Source: Devosia sp.
GTDB taxonomy: Bacteria; Pseudomonadota; Alphaproteobacteria; Rhizobiales; Devosiaceae
DNA length: 64,000 bases
Reading direction: 5' to 3'
NCBI RefSeq assembly: GCF_028290435.1
Contig: NZ_JAQGJV010000061.1
Location: 1 to 64,000, forward strand
Position 1 is the stretch's first letter; every line of letters starts with the position of its first letter. The notes under the pieces are model-generated. The model ran no database searches, had not been told where the DNA came from, and saw only the letters and a list, made by a program, of their open reading frames with translations. Position numbers and translations under genes: made by a program. Shown in pieces: positions 60,296 to 64,000 of the stretch.

Positions 60296-61161
60296 CATCT
60301 GGGAATTCCTCCGGCGAGGCGGCCGCTGCCGCCTCCGCAAAGATCGTCCTGTCGGGCGTGTCCAAGGCTTTCGAACGGCGCAATTCGGGCACGCCCACCA
60401 TGGCGCTGCAACACCTCGACATGAGCGTTCCAGAAGGCCATTTCGTCTCGATATTGGGGCCGTCCGGCTGCGGCAAGACCACGGTCCTGCGGCTGGTCGA
60501 TGGCCTGGTGCCGCCCGATAGCGGCAGCGTGGTAGTCGCCGGCCAGGCGCCACGACCGGGCCCCGAGATGGGCTTTGTGTTCCAGGCCTTTCGCCTCATT
60601 CCCTGGGCCACGGTGCAGGCCAATGTCGAATTCGCCCTGACCGCGACGGGCCTCAATAAGCACGAGCGCGCTGAACGCGCCGCGCGCTATATCGCGCTGG
60701 TCGGGCTGCAACGTTTCGCCCAGTCCTATCCAGGTGAACTTTCGGGCGGCATGAAGCAGCGCGTGGCTTTGGCCCGCGCCTTCGCAAGCGAGCCGTCCAT
60801 TCTGTTGATGGACGAACCCTTTGCCAGCATCGACGCGCAGACGCGCGAGCTGATGCAGGTGGAACTGATGAAGCTCTGGGCGCAGCATCGCGCCACCGTA
60901 CTGTTCGTCACGCACAGCGTCGACGAGGCGATTATGCTGGCAGATCGTGTGGTGCTGATGAGCCCGCGTCCCGGCCGGGTGATCGAGGAAATCGAGGTCG
61001 ATCTGCCCCATCCGCGCTGGCAATATGACATCCGCGCCACGCCGCGCTTCGTCGAATTGCGCAGCTATTTATGGGCGGCAATCAAAGATCTCGTGCTCAA
61101 TGACCCGTCGTCGGACTTCTACGCGCCGACATCGGGGAACGCCGGTACGCCCGCCGATTAG
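60292..61161 (+). CDS. ABC transporter ATPase (SsuB/TauB type)
   Basis: A 289-residue ATPase with GPSGCGKTT (Walker A), LSGGMKQRVALARAFA (signature), LLMDEPFASID (Walker B) and FVTHSVDEA (switch His). It belongs to the nitrate/sulfonate/taurine group and energises the importer formed with the two preceding genes. Its first 15 residues are a Gly/Ala/Ser-rich stretch without known role. Its stop overlaps that of the convergent small gene. Confidence 0.93.
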   Translation: MTSGNSSGEAAAAASAKIVLSGVSKAFERRNSGTPTMALQHLDMSVPEGHFVSILGPSGCGKTTVLRLVDGLVPPDSGSVVVAGQAPRPGPEMGFVFQAFRLIPWATVQANVEFALTATGLNKHERAERAARYIALVGLQRFAQSYPGELSGGMKQRVALARAFASEPSILLMDEPFASIDAQTRELMQVELMKLWAQHRATVLFVTHSVDEAIMLADRVVLMSPRPGRVIEEIEVDLPHPRWQYDIRATPRFVELRSYLWAAIKDLVLNDPSSDFYAPTSGNAGTPAD

Positions 61162-61352
61162 TAGCTGTGTTCCAGCGCCGGGGTCAGCAACTCGGTCAGC
61201 TTGCGCTCCATGACCTCGCCCAGATCGCGATCATAGCGACCCATGCGGAACGCCTGCATGATCTCGGCGACCTTGTCGGCCCGGCGCCGATAGGCATCGA
61301 GGCTCTCGCCTTCGAACCGCTTGGTTTTGATCGGGGCCCATTCGTCCGTCAC
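61158..61352 (-). CDS. Small hypothetical protein (64 aa)
   Basis: From GTG 61352, with AGGAG about eight bases upstream, it encodes a 64-residue, charged, helical protein (KTKRFEGESLDAYRRRADKV, MQAFRMGRYDRDLGEVMERK). The frame extends to 61382, but the ribosome-binding site favours the shorter form. No family was recognised, and no membrane segment or signal is visible. It is convergent with the ABC ATPase gene and precedes the two-component genes. Confidence 0.6.
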   Translation of the reverse strand: MTDEWAPIKTKRFEGESLDAYRRRADKVAEIMQAFRMGRYDRDLGEVMERKLTELLTPALEHSY

Positions 61353-61460
61353 TGCACGTCTCCTGCAAGTAGCCGCCGCCAAAGGAGGCTGCGTTGAATG
61401 CAGGTTAGGCCGCTCGCATTAGATGGCGTTGAGCGTTTGGTTAGAATTTGGATAGAAAGC

Positions 61461-62150
61461 TCAGGCCCCGGCGGCGGGCGTCGCCGAAATCATGTAGCCG
61501 ATGCCGCGCACGGTCTGGATCAGCGATGGCCCTTCGGCACTGTCGATCTTCTGGCGCAGGTAGCGCACATAGACATCGACGATTTTTGTGCCCGGATCGA
61601 AACCATATTCCCACACCCCATTGAGCAGCCGCTCGCGGCTGACGACGCGGTCGGCATTGATCATCAGATAGCGTAGCAGCTCGAATTCACGCACCGTCAG
61701 GCTGATCGGTGCGCCATTTCGCGCCACGCGCCGCGACTCCGAGTCCAGCGTCAGCGTGCCGACACGCAACAGGCTGCGCTCGTCCTGCCCGGGGCCACGC
61801 CGACGCATGGCAATGATGCGCGCCAGCAGTTCGTCGAAGGCGAACGGCTTGGTCAGGTAGTCGTCGGCGCCACCCTTGAGGCCATCGATCTTGTCCTGCA
61901 AACTGTCCTTGGCGGTCAGCATCAGGATCAGCACCGGAAAGCGCTCCTCACGGATCAGCCGGCAGATTTCGAGGCCATCAATGTAGGGCAGCATGCGGTC
62001 GAGGATCACGAGGTCGAAGGCGTCATTGCGCAGTCGGTCCAGCCCGTCGCGGCCGTCGGGCTCCAGCGTGACCTGATAGCCCTCGGCCACCAGCCCACGC
62101 TCTAGAAACCCGCCGATCCGGCGGTCGTCTTCGATGACGAGAATTTTCAT
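61461..62150 (-). CDS. OmpR-family response regulator
   Basis: A 229-residue regulator: a receiver domain (KILVIEDDRRIGGFLERGL, phospho-acceptor Asp in VILDRMLPYIDG, Lys in DYLTKPFAFDELLAR) and an OmpR-type winged helix (FELLRYLMINADRVVSRERL, VDVYVRYLRQKID). Its ATG overlaps the kinase stop (ATGA), so kinase comes first and regulator second. Targets are unknown; the divergent SulP gene is the nearest candidate. Confidence 0.95.
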   Translation of the reverse strand: MKILVIEDDRRIGGFLERGLVAEGYQVTLEPDGRDGLDRLRNDAFDLVILDRMLPYIDGLEICRLIREERFPVLILMLTAKDSLQDKIDGLKGGADDYLTKPFAFDELLARIIAMRRRGPGQDERSLLRVGTLTLDSESRRVARNGAPISLTVREFELLRYLMINADRVVSRERLLNGVWEYGFDPGTKIVDVYVRYLRQKIDSAEGPSLIQTVRGIGYMISATPAAGA

Positions 62151-63595
62151 TTGCCCGCCCCCAGCAGCGGCAGGGTGATGGTGAGCACCGCCCCGGTTTC
62201 CGCCCCATTGCCGATAGCGATGCTGCCGCCATGCCGCTCGACGATGTCCTTGGCGATGGAGAGGCCAATCCCCAGCCCCCCGCTGATCGGATCGCCGCCG
62301 TTGCGGCCGCGATAAAACCGGTCGAACACATGATCTTCATCGCCTTCGGCAAGGCCGGGGCCATGATCGATGATGCGGATCAGGACGTGATCGTTTTCAA
62401 GTTCGGAGACGATGCCGATGCTCTCTCCCGGCGGCGAATGCTTGATCGCATTGTCGATGCCGATAATGAACGCCTGCTTGAGGCGGCGGAAATCCGCATC
62501 GATATGGGCGGCAGCATCGGCGAGTTTGAGAGTGATGCTGACTTCGCGCGGCTCGGCCAAGGTTTCGCCCTCCTGCGCGGCGGCGGCGATGACGTCCTCC
62601 AGCCGGGTTTCGGCCAGCAAAAGGTCCTGAGGTTCGGCGTCCGAGCGGGCAAAGCTGATCAGGTCATCGAGCAATTGCCCTAGCTCCGCCGCCTGTCCCT
62701 GGATGCGTTCCAGCGACTGGCGCTGTTCTGTCGGATCCGCCTTTACCCGCAGCGCGACATCGGCCTCGCCACGCAGGATAGTCAGTGGTGTGCGCAATTC
62801 ATGGCTGACATCGGCGAGAAACTGCGCCCGCCGGCGATCGAGGTCCCGCAGCCGCTCATTGGCCTGTTGCAACTGGCGTGTCCGCCCCTCCATTTCCGCC
62901 TGGAGATGCTCGTAAGCCTGGGCCGAGCGCAATTGCTGCTCTCTGGCCCGCAGCAGCCACGCTACGGCAAACCCAACCGAGCCGGTCGCCAGCACTGCGC
63001 TGACCAGTGCCAGCCAGAGCAGCGTGCTGCGCGTGCGTTCCGCCTGGGCCAGTTGCCCGGCCAGCTCGTTGCGCTCTCCCTGCATGCCGCCTTGCACCAA
63101 AGCCGCGAATTCGTTGTCAATGCGGAACTGCACATCGCGTTGAAACAGCGCCAAGCCCTCGGCGCCCCCGCCATCGCGCTGTGCCACCAGCGCCCGCGCG
63201 GCCGACAGGTCGATGGCGTGATAAAGCTCCAACATGCGCCGAGTGTCTTCGACCTCCGAAAGCTGGTCCTCCATCGCCTCCATCCCGGCCAGCAAGGACA
63301 CCTGGTCGCGGGTGATCTGGGCCAGTTTCGCGAACGCCCGCTCCAGCCCCAGCCGCGCCGTTTGCAGCGCCGGCATCGCGGCGCGCCCAAACAGCAGCAC
63401 TTCGGCCACCTTGCCGGAATAGCCGTTCGCCAAGCCGTCGACCTCGATCAGGCTTTGCAGCCGCTGGTGCAGGCTATCGATGCGCTGCACCGTTTGGCCC
63501 GCCTGGCCGAAGGCGATGACCCCGAGGCCGATAAAATAGGCCAGCCAGAGTAGCAGCAGCGTCACGAGGACCAGCGAGCGCTGGCGAAGCGTCAT
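62147..63595 (-). CDS. Sensor histidine kinase
   Basis: A 482-residue inner-membrane kinase. One helix lies at residues 6-29 and another at about 190-212; between them is a helical periplasmic region of roughly 160 residues rich in Gln/Leu/Glu. A coiled coil follows (LQAEMEGRTRQLQQANERLR) instead of a clear HAMP domain. The HisKA motif is FLADVSHELRTPL. The ATPase domain has an N box (IGIDNAIKHSP), DHGPGLAE and GLGIGLSIAKDI. The frame opens with GTG 63601, and ATG 63595 is two codons later. The signal sensed is unknown. Confidence 0.93.
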   Translation of the reverse strand: MTLRQRSLVLVTLLLLWLAYFIGLGVIAFGQAGQTVQRIDSLHQRLQSLIEVDGLANGYSGKVAEVLLFGRAAMPALQTARLGLERAFAKLAQITRDQVSLLAGMEAMEDQLSEVEDTRRMLELYHAIDLSAARALVAQRDGGGAEGLALFQRDVQFRIDNEFAALVQGGMQGERNELAGQLAQAERTRSTLLWLALVSAVLATGSVGFAVAWLLRAREQQLRSAQAYEHLQAEMEGRTRQLQQANERLRDLDRRRAQFLADVSHELRTPLTILRGEADVALRVKADPTEQRQSLERIQGQAAELGQLLDDLISFARSDAEPQDLLLAETRLEDVIAAAAQEGETLAEPREVSITLKLADAAAHIDADFRRLKQAFIIGIDNAIKHSPPGESIGIVSELENDHVLIRIIDHGPGLAEGDEDHVFDRFYRGRNGGDPISGGLGIGLSIAKDIVERHGGSIAIGNGAETGAVLTITLPLLGAGK

Positions 63596-63690
63596 GCCCA
63601 CTGCGCGGTCGCTCGCTCTGACATGTCCATTCCTTCAATGCTTGAAGCTGTTTAGCTGGCGCCAACCTAGTCCGCGGATGGTCGCTTGTC

Positions 63691-63842
63691 ATCCAGCACG
63701 CTGGATAGCTTGCACCCGGCTGGGTTGAGCGCTAGACACTATCATTCGCCTCGGACCCGGTGCAATTCCGGGTGGCTCTTCCGGCCGCCAATCCGCCGGA
63801 CAACGCATCGCCCGTACTGCCAATTCGCGACGGGTCTCTGCG
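63691..63842 (+). ncRNA. Structured leader upstream of a SulP gene (candidate cis-regulatory RNA)
   Basis: At least four stems can be drawn. They are ATCCAG/CTGGAT (63691-63706), ACCCGG/CCGGGT (63755-63773), TCCGGC/GCCGGA (63780-63800) and CCCGT/ACGGG (63811-63834), the last closed by CGCA/TGCG. The final stem ends 14 bases before the SulP ATG, over the place of the ribosome-binding site. I recall an alphaproteobacterial sul1 candidate RNA found before sulfate-transporter genes, but I cannot confirm a match. The GGTGCAATTCC segment resembles part of a cobalamin riboswitch without the B12 box. Confidence 0.4.
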
Positions 63843-63856
63843 GAATTCTCTCCATC

Positions 63857-64000
63857 ATGATCACTATGTCCTCCATCCGGCGTGACTGGTTCGGCAATAT
63901 TCGTGCCGATGTGCTGTCCGGCATCGTCGTTGCGCTGGCTCTCATTCCCGAAGCCATCGGCTTTTCGGTGATCGCCGGTGTCGATCCCAAGGTCGGGCTC
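63857..64000 (+). CDS. SulP-family inorganic anion transporter, N-terminal fragment (runs off the window)
   Basis: The last 144 bases encode 48 residues beginning [20 protein letters not shown] and continuing [17 protein letters not shown], the hallmark N-terminus and first membrane segment of SulP sulfate/bicarbonate transporters. A second in-frame ATG at 63866 is possible. The gene is cut by the window edge. It is divergent from the histidine kinase and has a structured leader. Confidence 0.88.
   Translation, partial: MITMSSIRRDWFGNIRADVLSGIVVALALIPEAIGFSVIAGVDPKVGL

Noticed and set aside
63755..63800. Cobalamin riboswitch upstream of SulP (GGTGCAATTCC resembles its core)
   Set aside because: The B12 box and the rest of the conserved core are missing, and SulP is not a cobalamin-linked gene.
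1..64000. CRISPR arrays, insertion sequences, prophage or integrative elements
   Set aside because: No regularly spaced direct repeats, transposase, integrase or phage structural genes were seen; the tRNA-Phe 3' end is not repeated elsewhere in the window as an attachment site would be.

Overview
The window looks like chromosomal DNA of a GC-rich alphaproteobacterium of the Hyphomicrobiales, most plausibly a Devosia-like organism (inference). The basis is the hisD / UPF0262 / low-molecular-weight phosphatase / maf / yacG neighbourhood, a BcsN-containing cellulose operon, the PQQ-alcohol-dehydrogenase ABC module and long GC-rich intergenic palindromes. No prophage, insertion sequence, CRISPR array or rRNA was seen. 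One tRNA (tRNA-Phe) is present.

Layout. 1-10.5 kb: housekeeping genes (dprA, topA, a polysaccharide deacetylase, an M19 dipeptidase, DUF2948, hisD, a UPF0262-phosphatase fusion, maf, yacG, tRNA-Phe), with a 770-bp palindrome-rich gap at 5.7-6.5 kb. 10.5-19.1 kb: a tightly overlapping cellulose operon, bcsN-bcsA-bcsB-bcsZ-TPR protein. 19.3-25.0 kb: a coenzyme F420 locus: an F420-dependent glucose-6-phosphate-dehydrogenase-like enzyme, cofE, a three-gene BtuFCD-type importer and a second F420-type luciferase-like oxidoreductase. The two oxidoreductase genes share a nearly identical 18-bp palindrome placed 25-26 bp upstream of their start codons. The best reading is a salvage system that imports F420-0 and adds its glutamate tail. 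25-33 kb: nudC, a MYG1-family gene, a HugZ-family gene, an SRPBCC gene broken by one stop codon, an HTH protein with a beta-propeller partner, a TetM-like GTPase and a DnaJ protein. 33.3-36.3 kb: an XRE-cupin regulator divergent from kbl-tdh (threonine to glycine); the Tdh lacks all four structural-zinc cysteines. 36.3-39.0 kb: a luciferase-like oxidoreductase and a glycerol-kinase homologue whose catalytic residues are replaced.

39-45 kb: an apparent organosulfur-scavenging locus with a peptide-type binding protein, a DszB-like desulfinase with the Cys/His/Arg/Gly active-site set, two NAD(P)-binding proteins and a DszC/SfnB-like acyl-CoA-dehydrogenase homologue. The divergent genes are preceded by matching 26-bp elements. 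45-47 kb: a three-gene MotA/TolQ-TolR-like membrane system with an unusual periplasmic domain. 47.3-58.4 kb: a PQQ alcohol-oxidation region bounded by two LysR genes: a methanol/ethanol-family quinoprotein with a lanthanide-type Asp-x-Asp signature, a cytochrome c, small secreted proteins, a pentapeptide-repeat protein, a secreted nuclease-like protein and the ABC transporter / beta-propeller set typical of PQQ alcohol systems. 58.5-61.2 kb: an SsuABC/TauABC-type transporter. 61.2-64 kb: a small protein, a histidine kinase / response regulator pair, and the start of a SulP anion transporter behind a structured leader.

Functional theme: the accessory half of the window concerns cofactor-dependent oxidoreduction (F420, PQQ, flavin) and acquisition of scarce nutrients (F420-0, organic sulfur, sulfate-like anions).
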